From contig MBPM02000003.1 in the NCBI GenBank assembly GCA_001695595.3, forward strand, positions 1,240,001-1,304,000: a DNA stretch of 64,000 nucleotides, given 5' to 3'. Shown here one piece after another: positions 22,870 to 34,861 of this stretch. Origin of the DNA: Plasmopara viticola (lineage: Eukaryota; Oomycota; Peronosporomycetes; Peronosporales; Peronosporaceae). A program made the translations under genes and the position numbers. Within the stretch, counting starts at the first letter, position 1; every line of letters starts with the position of its first letter. Under the pieces are notes generated by a model. The model saw only the letters and a list, made by a program, of their open reading frames with translations, did not search any database and had not been told where the DNA came from.

Positions 22870-25630
22870 CTCTGTTTGCATTGCATTGTAGGCACCTCAT
22901 CAAGGATCCCCAAAGATTGTATGCGGTAAAGTTACTATTCAATCTCTATAATTTTTATATTAACATGTATATTTTACCATTGTTGCAAAAATATTTATAA
23001 TTTCTTGCAAATTCATCATTTTTTTGTTATGGAGGAATATTTTTCCCACTTACTTTGAAAAGATATATTTTTTCCATTCACCCTTCGATAAAACACTCTA
23101 AAAGGCTACATTTATAGAACCCTTTTAGTTGCTTGCTTTAACAGCGGCAATGGTACGATTTAGATTGTTCAAGTCACTTTGGTTCTGGAGACACCCAAGC
23201 GACTCGAACATGCCTTCTCCAGTTTTCTAAATGTTTGCCTCTCGACCCAGCTTCCGTTTTTTGTACAAAGGGAAGGGACCTTCTTGCCACGATAATTATA
23301 CCACAAATATTTTGATTCCGTTACTAAATGGAAAAAATGATCAGAAGTTCAAGTCATCGAATCCAAAAATTGCTGTGCTGGAATTAGCGAGAGTGTGCAA
23401 AGTAAAGGCATAAGATGAAATAACCAACCAAACTGCTGAGAACACCAACGAGGGCTTAAATGGCTGACAGAAATTGGTGCTAGCGTTTGTACAGTCCATC
23501 TCCTTGATATGGTACCTTGACGTCTAAGAATGTGGAATGTCACAAGTGAGCTTTCTACGATCAGCTTTTTTTTAGAATTTTAGCAATATTTGTCGGCGAA
23601 AAGAGCAACGGGTTCGATCGATATGACCATCACCAACAAAAAATTCTCAAAATCCAACAAATGAGTTTAGACTGCTTTGAAATCACTCGCTGACGTGTCG
23701 GTCATAGAATTTGCTGCAGGTTTGTTATTTTTGTGAGATGTAATATGCCAAGTAAGAATTTTGCTCGATTAATTGCCAAGTGTTTATGCAATGGGCATGT
23801 GTAGGTGATAGCTTTGCATGTTTACGCGCTTCGTCGCCAACGTTACAGTAAACATTTGGAGGAAGTCAGTGATCAATATGGGAAGCAACTTTGTTCGCAC
23901 TGACATACAGCGCTGGGCTTGGACTAGATTTTCTACCACCAGCCAACCGACTTGACATTGTCGAAGGTTTGTGTGGTGCGCTAACATTCAACGAAAAAAA
24001 GAGGACAACCAAAGAAAAACGACAAAAAGATGCTCAAGTTGTTAAACTGGCACTTCAAGTACCTTAGAAAAGCAAGTATATTTGTGAGGATGTGGTCGTA
24101 ATCTTACATAGTGCTCATATAGAGCTGATGTGATCTAGCCCCAATACACTGAATCATGACAATTGCTTACGTGAGCAAGGCAAGCAGTAGTAAGTCACGA
24201 ACGAAATGGAACCTTGTTGTGTAATCTATTCTTTTCTTACACTGGTTTCATCATGGTGCAGATTTTGGCCAATTTTTAATGTGTAAATTACACATTAAAG
24301 TACATTGTAGTAGAAGTTCTTATCTGTTTATTCGATTGCGGTACATTTCTTGGCATATGTTGCTAAGGAATACGCTTTAATTTATAATTTGTAAGTTCAG
24401 GTTAATCAATTAAAAGAGCTCAATCGAACATTGAAGATAAAGTTTAAGCAATTTAAGCTGCCTTAACGAATGAAACTTTCGTCGTCATTGTGTCAGGGGC
24501 TACTATTAGTAAAACATATTTGGCTGTTTTGTTGTGCAAATGGCTAAAAACGTATCTATCCGCCTCAACCATAACACATGGTACACACGTATGATGATAA
24601 TTTGTCGTAGGACACGGAGTGCAGCTCAGATCTCAATAATTTCCCACAGAAATATTCGTGACGCCTCGTTTGTCTTCTACTACGCAAGCAATCTTATCGT
24701 GTAATTAGAACTAGGTTTAAGCAACTGACCAGTTACTACTTTGCCTGACATCTATTGCCTCGCTCCCTCGCTTTGCGAATTCGCTTTTGAGCTAATTGCT
24801 CAGCCAGTTGCTGGTTGCTCTCTTTACTACTAGCTAGGCCGCCGAGATGGATATATTGCTCACCGTTTCACTTAATTTTTGCCTTGATCGTACGTTTGAC
24901 CACTCGCTGGCTACCAACTCGACTGATAGCTTAACGCTTGATTTGGTTGCTGCACTAAGGATACGGTATGACTCAAACCCGAGCGTGTGACTGCAACCCA
25001 GTAGAGAGTTGATACTTTCCAGCTATTTGTATTTTGCACACATGGACTTTACGTTCAAATTAAACTCCTTGCTATGATTGCACTAACCTTGTATTTGGCT
25101 CGTGTTTGTGCTACCAATCTTCAATACCCTAGCGTGAATAGAGGTATTTTAAGGTTTGACAAGTCTACAAGAATTTTCTTGTTAGAATTCAGGGGTATGT
25201 GTGATCAGTACGAGTAAAAACTACCGATGTAGCACCCCGTTCAACAATTATACAGCTACTCGACGTTCTCAGCACATCCAGAGCGTTGTGTCACGAGCCA
25301 AAATTCTAAATAGTTGATCGCTGCCATCGAAAAGTCACATTCTTCTCGACATGCTGCCGGACAATTTCCGAGACTTCATCGAGTGAGGCGTTCTTTTGCA
25401 ATGGCAATTTGTACAGGATATAACAAAGCACTTTTGAATGAAAAAAGTACCAACGTTTAATGTCATATCATCTCCAGTCAGGAATCGAAGATGCAGAAAT
25501 CTTCTATTATTACAACTATTACAAGTATTTTCATTTTATTCAAGTACGAAAGATAAGATGCTGACAGCATTTCTAGATATTTTCGAATATGACACGCGCT
25601 TGAATCACTACACATTCAACAAGTTTCACT
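22870..25630. other. Unrecognised AT-rich interval of block B
   Basis: Short frames occur at 23,231-23,413 and 23,784-23,987 but match no family I know. The interval contains a palindrome with 12-nt arms at 24,275-24,299. I see no RNA gene. It could be the interior of an old transposable element. Confidence 0.4.
24275..24299. repeat. Short palindrome, 12-nt arms around one base
   Basis: The arm TTTAATGTGTAA is followed by A and then its exact reverse complement. A nearly identical copy exists in block B' (about 52,759-52,783). It has no obvious transcription context. Confidence 0.6.
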
Positions 25631-25631
25631 T

Positions 25632-27487
25632 TTGATGCTACTCAATAAGAAACATTATTCACTACTTAAGCGCATTCATGACAATCAACGCATGCCATCG
25701 AGCCCCGCCAGCAAATCATCGAATCTTAGAGTTTGCTATGGAGGCACAAGTCGTCGTAGACATTGCTATAATCTTTTACGAAGATTATCACTAGCTCAGA
25801 AGGCGAAAAACATCGTTGGCGCAGAAATGAGAAGTCCAATAGCCGTCGCGCGCGTATGGTGTAAAGCCAAAGTAAAAATGTCGCAAGTGCGGTATGTTTG
25901 GTCACTGGTGTAAGGAAAGTCGACCATCCTTCTTTAAGTGCATGCTTTTGTAAAAATCACTCGATATGAGAAAAGCGGAGATGGGCCAAGCTCGCTCTTA
26001 TTCTTACAGCATCCAGGTGGCAGTGCCACAACACTTTTCTTAATAATTTAGCAATTTGTGAACAATGGCATCGGGTAGACCATCAGAAGAGTCACGCTGT
26101 TTTTCAGGCTTAAACCGATGCCGAGTCGGATGTTTTTCTAATCTTCTCGAGGCTTATAAAATTGATTTGCTCAATTAAAGGCTGCTATCTATATCTATTG
26201 CGGATCAGGTCACGCAGCAATATAATAAATCAATGCCTTTTTAAAGCTGGAATTTCAGGACTTTTTCAACTTTTTCAACTTTTTCTATATATTTTCTATT
26301 AAACCGCCAATCTGGACGTCGTTCGACCCCTTAGCAACCGTTAATAGCTTCAATAGAACCGCTATTTAGCATTTCACATCTTAAATAAAAAACTATTTGA
26401 TTCTTGATGATGCAAACATTTCCAACCTCAGTATTTTGATCGATGACTTTGTTTCAGCCTTGGTGTATTGGGATCGTACTTGAGCCCACATTCGGAATCG
26501 GACAAACCAAAACGTTCGATTTTTTGTACAACCGAAAATTGGATGATATACTGAAACACAACCATCTAATCCTCGCATTGGTTATATCAACTGTTTCGGC
26601 CTAATAGACTATGCCCTGCCATTTAATGTGTCTCCGCAATCCTTTTAAAATAAAACCTCACCCCCTCAATTCTTTCAATTAAGCCAAGTTAAAGCCCTCT
26701 AAACTACTTATTTTGCTATCGATATTACAACAAAGCCAATCCTTTTTTTTAAAAAGGCGACAAAGTGATGTTGTGATGTTAACCACATTATTTCTAATTT
26801 TGCGGGTTGAAGCAGCGATTTTTTGGTGCACCGAGAACGGAACTTGTATTGAGTGTATGGAGCACCGATTTTCATTAAAGCTTAAATGAGGTGTCTACTT
26901 GGTGCTCATATTCATCTCACGAAGACCACAAGGGATTTTTTCAGCAACGCTGGATTAATATAACGTTTAAAAGCCAAAATATTTGCCAGCTCAAGTCACT
27001 TTCGCACTCCAGTCAACAATTTAAATGTTGATGATGCACAAACGATGGTTTCCTTTTTACAAAAAGATTGACGTACAGACGTATTCCACGCATGACTATC
27101 GAAGGCTGTATTGCACTAAGACGCACGTAGCCCCACTCGACAAAACTTCTCACCTTCACTAGCGATGCGCTGGAAGCTGCCGCGTAAGGTGGCAAATCTC
27201 AACCACGAACGATTTCACTGTAACGGTGTTGTACAGATTTGTTGATGCCGATTCACCGAACATACCGGGACCTTCTTGGTATATAAATCTTGACCGCTCA
27301 AAAAGAATTGCAGCCTGGATTATCGGATACTGATTTGATCGACTCGGGGTCATTCCTCATAGCAACTACAGTGTGCTCAGAGATCTATACGCGAATTCTG
27401 TCAGTCACAAAGATGCAGTTTTACAAGAACACTTTTCTTTTAAATAACGGAAATGAAAATGACAACCGGATTCGGCGCACAAATTGA
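25632..27487 (+). mobile_element. LTR-retrotransposon gag/pol relic, plus strand
   Basis: Near 25,879 a frame reads CRKCGMFGHWCKES, close to a retroelement zinc knuckle (C-x2-C-x4-H-x4-C) with the last Cys replaced by Ser. The downstream frame, broken by stops, reads SGRPSEESRCFSGLNRCRVG (about 26,065) and later KELQPGLSDTDLIDSGSFL (about 27,295). Gag knuckle followed by a pol-like remnant suggests an LTR element facing the opposite way to the adjacent Copia element. No RT motif was found and the ends are undefined. Confidence 0.45.
26263..26286 (+). repeat. Short tandem repeat, 9-bp unit
   Basis: CTTTTTCAA is repeated in tandem about two and a half times (TTTTTCAACTTTTTCAACTT). It is an ordinary microsatellite-like tract. 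Confidence 0.6.
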
Positions 27488-27632
27488 GGCTCAGACGGTA
27501 GATTTCTAGATTTCTAACACAATTCTATGTAGAGAGAACCGAAGGGAGCAAAAAATCAAGAAAAGAAAAGAACAAAACACTTACTTAAAAGCTCAAAGAT
27601 TCGAAAGTGAGTATATCTATGAGGTCCTTAAT

Positions 27633-30600
27633 TTGCAACTACATGCTGCTTCTCGTTTATTCAAACCAATTAGAATCAGGGCACAATTATCTTCCCATAC
27701 AAACTCTATTATCTTGAGTGCGCCTATCCATGCGTTTGTCTATGGCGCCATCGTCACTTATTTGAACCGTCGCAGAGCCGTGTATTGTGCAGGAGTTGCA
27801 CTGGACATGCACAGCGCAATGCGAACACGCATGATTGAAAAGCGCTGCTGTCAAATGATTGTGGCGTGGTTCGTAAAGTCTCTTAGACGTGGCTTTTGCC
27901 ACCATCACCGTCAATTTACAGTACTTTACCACGCTGAATGTCATCACGGATATTATATTTGATATCGATGTGTTTGATGCGGCCGTGGTTGGCAAAATTC
28001 TTGGTCATCTTTATGCATGAGTGATTATCCTAACATTTTTCGAGCTTGGCCTTGATTTTGTTAAGTAGACTGCGATTCTACTTGCCCTTTTAGACTGCTA
28101 AGCTGACCGCATATATTCTGCTTCATTCGTCGACAGCAAATAAATCGACTGTGTTTTGCTCCCCCAATACACTGGAGCACCCGATTGCATAAACGTGCAG
28201 CCTGGCGTTAGTTTCGGTCGGCGATATCACCAGCCAATCCGCGCCTGAATATTCACGACAGTCAATTGTATTACTCGACTTGTAGCAGAGTCCATAGGCC
28301 TCAGTGCCTTGCAGGTTACGGAGATGGTTAGCCGTAACCAGTTTTTTTTTGGGGTTCTCCAATCACACTTAGCCAGGCCATATGCAATGTCCGGCCGCGT
28401 TGCAGAAACCAGATGCATCAAAGCACCAACTGCTTCACGGAAAAAGCATTGATCTTGATTGTGGTGTTGCGGTAAACAAGCTGAGAGCTTATGTCGATTG
28501 GACTAGTTACGGCCTTGCAATCTCCCAAGCCAAAACGCTTAAGAATGTCAACCACATAAAGGCACTGGCACACAGTCACAATTCCATCTGCTCTATCTGA
28601 AAGCTTACTTCCATGAATGAATTTGCTCTTGACCATGTTGATTGTTTCAAAACGAGTCTTTTAATCGTCTTTGGCGCGTGCAATCAAGTAAGCCGAGCTT
28701 TCTCATCAAACACGTATACCGATTTTAAAACACAATTTCTTTCACGATATCAGTGTACATACAAAGATCAAATTAATGAACCGAACGTCTTGTTCCACAC
28801 CCGCGATGCTTGCTCAAGGTGGTAAGTTGCATTGACCAACTCCAGGCAATCAAAACCGACATCAAGTTCCATAAATCCTGGACACGCCAAAAAATGTTTC
28901 TTTATTATGTCTTTTCATACAGAATCGCTACCACTACATTAAGCTAGTCAAATTTCAATTCATAGTGCTTCGTAATCGCAATCGCCATATGCAACATTAC
29001 ATAACTAGCGACAAACGAAACGTTTCTGTGCAGTCGATGTCATACTTTTCGGAAAACTCCTCTGCCACGAAACATGCCTTGTATTTTCTGAAACCTTCTC
29101 GTAGCCCAAAAATATGCCATCACGAGCTTCAGGGTCCAATCATTTTTTTCTTGGAAACCAGAATTTGGACAAACAATCAATATACTCCATGTGCTTGACA
29201 CTTGGCTTAAGCTTGTAAACAATCTCAAATGGAGTCTTGTGCATGGGTTTGAAAAGCGGTAATGAATTTTGTGATGTAAGTTGCCATCATCGTCACCTAG
29301 GCCCAAATAACTTGTCCAATCCTTCATAGTGCAGCATGGTGCGGCCAATCGTAAAGATAGATTGGATGGCCCGCTCTACTGTTCCGATGGTGTAATGTGC
29401 GTATGGCGCCCTAGTATACTGCTCGATGCCTTCACCTTTGTTGCAAATTCGCAAGCTACGTCGTGTCGCACAAACTTAAATCCCCTGATGAACTGAGTGT
29501 AGCCATCTCGATATTCCGCCTGCACTTTTAGCTCAAAAATTTCTTCTGTTAACAAAAGGTTTTCATGCATCCGCTGGCCTCTTTCACTATTAGTACACAT
29601 TTGCTGTTACTCAGCGAGTAGCTCCCCAATGCTCCATAATTATTAAGGTGAAGTAGCTTAAACGTGTTTGATAGTGATTTTAAAGTAGGATCTAAAAGAT
29701 AATCGCTATAGCAGTCTTGCCTAGGACCGGGTACATTATAAATGTTGAGTTTCTGGAGACAAATTTAATCATCGTATAATTAGTTCTTGACGTAAAAGCG
29801 ACATGATCTTTTTTGAAATAGTAATAATAATATGTGCGTCCAATCGTGGAAAATCATTTTTTTTGCAAAATTTTTGCGTCCAGATCGCCGAAAAAGCTAA
29901 CTGTTTCACAAAAGGAGTGGGTTAAAACAGCCGAAAGCTATTTGCTTTTGCAAAAAAGCGGTTAAAACCGCCAAAAAAAAGCTTATTGTCTTCGCAAAAT
30001 CCACAATCCGTCGTAAGTATTTAGCTGTCTTCAATGCACGTAAGTGTATCTCATCGTAATATTAAATGCGATGAATAGAGGAGTAAAGAATGTTTGTGAA
30101 ATAGTGTTCATTAAGCATGTTTGTTCTTAGTCGAGAATCAGATTGTTCGCCACTTGCTTTTTTGGTTGAGATCGACGAGTTTATACTTGGTACTGGCATT
30201 GCGATGAGCGTCGTGGTCCGTGGCGTGTGAAGCAAAATGAGGAATAATTCCAATGAGGTAAGTACCACGCAACCGATAAAGCTAATCCGTAACGTTTTAT
30301 CAGTCCGTACAAATTAAAGTTGCAGTCGTTGTTAAGTTAACGAGAACGTCGGATTTCTCTCACTTGCCAGGCAAGATAACTGATAGGGCTCCGACTCGGT
30401 GTTATATGTTTAAGAGGCAACTTTAGTTCTCGCTTTGTCAACTTCTCCCATGACGCTTAGCATACTCATTAGTAAGCACATTCACCACATCATGAAGACA
30501 AAGCTCTGCGCTGCTCGTCTTCAAGCGACGCTCTCAAAATCTTCGAAAGACCTAGCAACAGGCGGATTGCCACGCCCTCGCTCTTTATCTTTGCACCGAT

Positions 30601-31361
30601 GCTGCTAAGCTCTGCAGCGATGTCACGGTCCTCGTTGCAGTGATGCATGGCACTGACATCTTCAACCATGTCTATGCTGAACAACTGGCGATTGAAGTAG
30701 AATAGGCTTGCCTTTTGCGACTCACCGTACAGTATATTTAGGTAGTCCACGCTTCTCACAGCCGCTTTCATGTGAATCAGCATCAACAAAGTTACGACGT
30801 TGCTTGTCTTGATGTTGTCTTTCTGCACTCGTGGATTCGCAAACACCAAACATTATCACGTTTGATAGCATATCACACTGACTTCGTCAGTAACACACCA
30901 CACATGTATCGACTCCAGGTCGCATAGATGTTCCAATCAAGCTAATCGATGGACACAATGGAAGACTCCTTGGTAGTTGCTTGGGCTCACAACCGAATAT
31001 ACTCCTATAATTCAGACTTTCATTTTCATGCTAATTTTAAGCCCCTTGTTTACCTGAGCCAATCAAAGCGTAATACATCTGAGCGCATGTATATTCCAAT
31101 TCAGCCGCAATCATTGAGTGCGCTTATCCATTCGCCATCGATGACGCCATCGTTGCTTGTTTTGCACCGTCGCAGAACCGTGTATCGTGCAGGGCTATAG
31201 ATAAACGGTATAACATACAGCGAACCGGTGATCCTCATTAACGCATTCAAACTTCGTGAAGCATGCGGGGCTCCGCGATGCAAAATGCACGTCTGTTTAT
31301 ATCTATCAGTTGTGGCTGCGTAGAAGTAGGCGGTTTTTTTTTCTTCCAATACGTACGTCAA
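27633..31361 (-). mobile_element. Degenerate Copia LTR retrotransposon
   Basis: Minus-strand order fits Ty1/Copia. Gag lies at 30,849-30,490 (LFYFNRQLFSIDMVEDVSA, then AAELSSIGAKI). An integrase-RT linker follows (TPFEIVYKLKPSVKHMEYID, then ARDGIFLGYEK) at about 29,260-29,090, RT at about 28,640-28,380 (YVVDILKRFGLGDCKAVTSP, SATRPDIAYGLAK), and RNase H with KHIDIKYNIRDDIQRGKV at about 27,990-27,935. LTR-like similarity links 31,087-31,200 with 27,700-27,820, including CACCGTCGCAGAACCGTGTA against AACCGTCGCAGAGCCGTGTA. Stops make it non-functional. The block-B edge (29,087) cuts across its pol region. Confidence 0.7.
30490..30849 (-). pseudogene. Copia gag fragment
   Basis: A 119-codon frame resembles the Copia-type gag (UBN2-like) domain: KASLFYFNRQLFSIDMVED, followed by IAAELSSIGAKIKSEGVAIR and LLLGLSKILRASLEDEQ. 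This matches the family pattern L..L..LKM.E..S...H......L..IG..I.....A..LL.SLP. It lacks the zinc knuckle. It is outside the duplicated block, so only one copy exists here. Confidence 0.6.
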
Positions 31362-31729
31362 GGTGTGATTTCTGCCGCTGTATAAGCCACGCGATGACTT
31401 TAAGAGGTAACATAAATAGTGTTAAATTCTTTTAATCAATCTGACAAGTCTCCCACATTAAATTCTACGTCCGGTAGAGATGTAAAATTTGGGTTTCGGC
31501 TCGAAATGCGAATTGCGAGGTCTACATACAGCCACAATGCCTTTAGAGCATCTTAAAAAAAGAGTTGATGTTCAGGCGGTCGAAGAAAGGCCCGTAGTCA
31601 GTGCGTTGCTATTGCAATTAATCTGGTCCTTGTATTTTGTGTATTAAGCGCTGCGCGCTTTTTATTTCGTGTGCACCACATCATTTACCTGCTAAGCTAA
31701 ATACAATTCAACTTTGGTCCCCAAGCGCC
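31362..31729. promoter_or_regulatory. Intergenic region upstream of CWC25
   Basis: This interval separates the Copia LTR-like end from the CWC25 start codon and should hold the CWC25 promoter. I see no clear TATA box or other defined element. Confidence 0.35.
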
Positions 31730-33590
31730 ATGTCTTTAGCGTTCCTGTCCAAGAAGAGCTGGCACACGGCAAACTTACGCGTGAGTTGAGAGACATCCTG
31801 CATCTTTTCTCTTGCTAATCCAAATCGTGTATACATGCTCGCATTTATCTTCTCATTATCAATTGATTTGTCGCAGAATGTGGAGAAGGTCTGGATCGCC
31901 GAGCAGAAGCACGCGGCCGAGGAGAAAAAAGTCGCAGAGTTGCGCAAAAACATTGAGGAAGAGCGGCTGCTTCAGGAGCTGAGGCAGCTGCAGGCGGCAC
32001 GTGGTGACAAGTCGGCGGCCATGGAGCGCGTCGATTGGATGTACGAAGGGCCTTCGGCTGCTCGGGAGAAGACCGCAGAGGAGTTTCTGCTGGGAAAGGA
32101 ATACAAGGGTGAAGATGAAAAGAAGTCGACGGATGACGTCGATCTCAGTACTACTTCGATATATGGCTCTCTGGCACTGAACAAAAGCACTTTACCGGCC
32201 CACGACGCGTTTCAGCGGCTGAATGAGGATCCCATGATGTTGATTCGAAAGAGGCAGCAGGCAGCTCGAGAGCAAGTTATTAAGAACCCTGTCAAGATGA
32301 AGAAGATTAAGGATCAGGTTAATCGATTGAGAGAAGACAAGAGAGCTCGTAAAAAGGCAAAGAAGATTGCGAAGAAGGAGAGGAAGCATGCCCGAAAAGA
32401 GGAAAAGCGACAAGTGAAAAAGAGAAACAAGGAAATAAAAAGTAGTGATGATAGTGGGAATGAAGGCAAAGGAGACGAGGACCAGCGACACGGAGACTAC
32501 TTGAAAAAGCATCAATCTAGAGGTCGTGGTAGGTCGAGATCGTGCTCAAAATCGGACCGTAGATCGAGGTCACCCGTCCTGGCTCGTCGCTCAGTTGAAA
32601 AGAGCCGTGGTCGTTCGCGCAATCGACTGAATCCGTCGAGTAGAGACAAAGTCACTGATGGACAACGAAAGAAAAGGAGTGTATCAAGTGACCGTCGCAG
32701 TGCAAGTTCAGCTCGCGATCGTCATTCTCGTAGTCGAAGCCGCAGCGGTTGCCGACATAAGCAACGAGACAGCAGCTGTAGTGAAAGGACTCTCAGGCGC
32801 GATGACTTTGGTCGCAATAGATCCTACCGACGCCACGACAAGAGAAAACGCTCCCACTCTCGCTCTCGCTCTCTATCTCGAAGCCCAGCTAGACGTCGAA
32901 AACAGCGTCGTTCTCGAACCCCAGTCAATCGTCGAGACAGACGTCGGTCTCGCAGTTTGAGTCAGCGACGCACTCGTGCCCGATCCGGACGCCGTGGAGA
33001 CAACCAACGCAAACAAAGTTTATCACGGACACCAATTGTTGCCGAAAAACAGCAAAAAAAGCAGCCAGAGTCAAAGCGTAAACCTTCAGATTCGGACGAT
33101 AAGTACGGTCTCGTGAGTAAACGAGGTGCAGTGGAATCCAAGGACATTGATAAAACGTCATTGGGACCCAACGCCAAGTATTTGGCCAAAGCCCGCGAGT
33201 CCAAGCGTCTTGAAGACGAAGAACGTCGGCGCAAAGTCGGCAAGGCTTCGGATTTCCATCAAATGACAGACGAGGAAAAGAAACGCCGGGCTCAGCAGAT
33301 GGTTGAAGATGCCAAAGTGCACGATGATTATATTACCAAGCGTGCAACACTCACGCGGGACAAAGGCGACGAGCTTGAAAACGAGGCTTCAAGCAGCAAC
33401 CCAGACTTTCTCAGGTGCGCAGTTGCCTTTTCTCATGCCCTGAAATCTATTGATGACTGACCCTGTCATTTGTAGAAAATTGCACAAGGAAGCTTATTTA
33501 AATAATGACAGCACCATGAGCGATCGTCTTCGCAGAAATACGCATTACATCCAGCGAAATGCTGATTCGTCTAACTTTCTGACACAATAG
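31730..33590 (+). CDS. CWC25: Pre-mRNA-splicing factor CWC25
   Basis: CWC25 joins the activated spliceosome in the nucleus and promotes the first transesterification step. Three exons (31,730-31,780; 31,877-33,414; 33,476-33,590) with GT-AG introns of 96 and 61 nt give 567 residues. Exon 1 supplies MSLAFLSKKSWHTANLR. Joined to exon 2 it makes the Cir_N domain, KSWH...NVEKVWIAEQKHAAEEKK. The segment WMYEGPSAAREKTAEEFLLG is a family signature, followed by a Lys-rich coiled stretch, a long Arg/Ser-rich region (about residues 240-420) and the C-terminal block DRLRRNTHYIQRNAD from exon 3. Without the last splice the frame would end at 33,460. It converges on UBE2H, with 164 bp between stops. Confidence 0.92.
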
Positions 33591-33754
33591 CAGGGATTTA
33601 AAAAGGATTTAATACTAATGACTCGCTCTTGTCTAATTTTACGACAGCACAAGGAACAGCAAGTAGTAAAGACATTCAATACATGCAACAGAGATCGCGA
33701 CGCAGGCCCTATGCTCGGTCTGCTCGTGAGTGTCGGAGGCAAAGCGAGGAAGCT

Positions 33755-34619
33755 TTACTCAATGTCGCTCATATCGCTGACATCGCTATCTTCTTCCTGG
33801 TTACCCATCGCAACGGGCTGCGAAGCGTAATTCCGCACGTAATCTGCATAATTAGGAGTCAAACTACCCATAATTGAGGTCGCTTCGCATGAAGCCCTGC
33901 GTACCTTTTACTTTTCTATTGTACAGCTCGACGTCTTTCATGAGCAGTGAAGCAGCTTCGCCGTTCAGCGGGTCACTCGGATTTGGGTACCGAAGCAGTT
34001 GCGGAATGAACATGTCGAAGATATTGATCAACTCTATGTGAACAATGTCAGCTTTTCTTCCTCAATACACACGATGCAACGACTTCTCACCGAACATTGG
34101 GCTCCATGTTTGATTGATCACGTCTAGGCAAACGGATCCCGATCTGGCAGACCAAGAGCACACCGCACAAGTGTCAGACAGTGACCACTGTAGGCCAAAC
34201 TTTTCAACAGAGTGCACGATAGTACGTTTCGTCCACGTTGGGGTGGTAAATCCGGTTCACAAAACCAATGGACGGAGACTTGAAAGGGTAGTCCTTGGGC
34301 AGCGTCACGTGTATTTTCCAAAAGCCTCCTTCATACGGGGCTTCTCGCAAACAAAAGCAAAGCACCGTTAGAAACAATCCATGACGTGCGCTCTTGACAA
34401 GACACGCACTGTCTTTAGGGCCATGAAACTTGACGTCGAGGTCGCTCGTCTTCGTCTCATCCGTTAATAGCACTTCATAGTCACTCATCATGCTACTCAG
34501 AACCCAAAAAAACGCAGCTCAACCGCATTGAGATCATTTCTCCCGTATATTCATTAATCCCAACGATAGACTTACAGCTTCATGACGTCCATTTCACGGC
34601 GCTTGTTGGCCTTACTCAT
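33755..34619 (-). CDS. UBE2H: Ubiquitin-conjugating enzyme E2 H (UBE2H/Ubc8 type)
   Basis: This E2 takes ubiquitin from E1 as a thioester and passes it on with an E3, in cytosol and nucleus; yeast Ubc8 and human UBE2H act with the GID/CTLH ligase. Six exons (34,576-34,619; 34,410-34,492; 34,226-34,340; 34,091-34,143; 33,905-34,033; 33,755-33,843) with five GT-AG introns of 57-85 nt give 170 residues. Motifs in order: [58 protein letters not shown] with the catalytic Cys (exon 4), [20 protein letters not shown], and an acidic tail [10 protein letters not shown]. The SPSIGF and YPNP-DPLNG motifs point to UBE2H over other E2s. The exon-3 acceptor was chosen because it restores GPKDTPYEGG. Confidence 0.93.
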
Positions 34620-34861
34620 GCTGAAGGTGCTACTTTGCAGAGCTTTGGTGCCTTCTCGCGACTGAATTTTCCGACGATGCGCGTTTATCTATTCTCCGGA
34701 AAACCTTATAACCCCATACTAAGATGGTGGACTCTTCATTTGACTTGGTGTTTGTAAGAGAGAAGGCACCCTTTATAGCTCACTCAGATTTACAATCACG
34801 AGCCGGCGCTCCTTTGTAAAGATAAGAGTCTATTCAGAATAGTTACGGCCGTATTATTCCT

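Larger units (their letters stand above)
19925..29087 (+). repeat. Block B, left (ancestral) copy of the segmental duplication
   Basis: This 9.16-kb block recurs inverted at 47,969-57,142, with coordinate sums of 77,055-77,065. It starts with CAGAAAAAAA directly after block A. It ends at GTATTTT (29,087), inside the pol region of a Copia element that continues uninterrupted to the right here. The pairing partner for A and for B is in the same distant region but in permuted order. Confidence 0.9.

Noticed and set aside
25632..25913. Host zinc-finger gene
   Set aside because: The CCHC-like knuckle is followed by stops and pol-like remnants, so a retroelement gag relic is more likely.
32192..32515. 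Minus-strand hydrophobic protein opposite CWC25
   Set aside because: It is the antisense of the Lys/Arg-rich part of CWC25; such codons give long open Leu/Phe-rich frames on the other strand.
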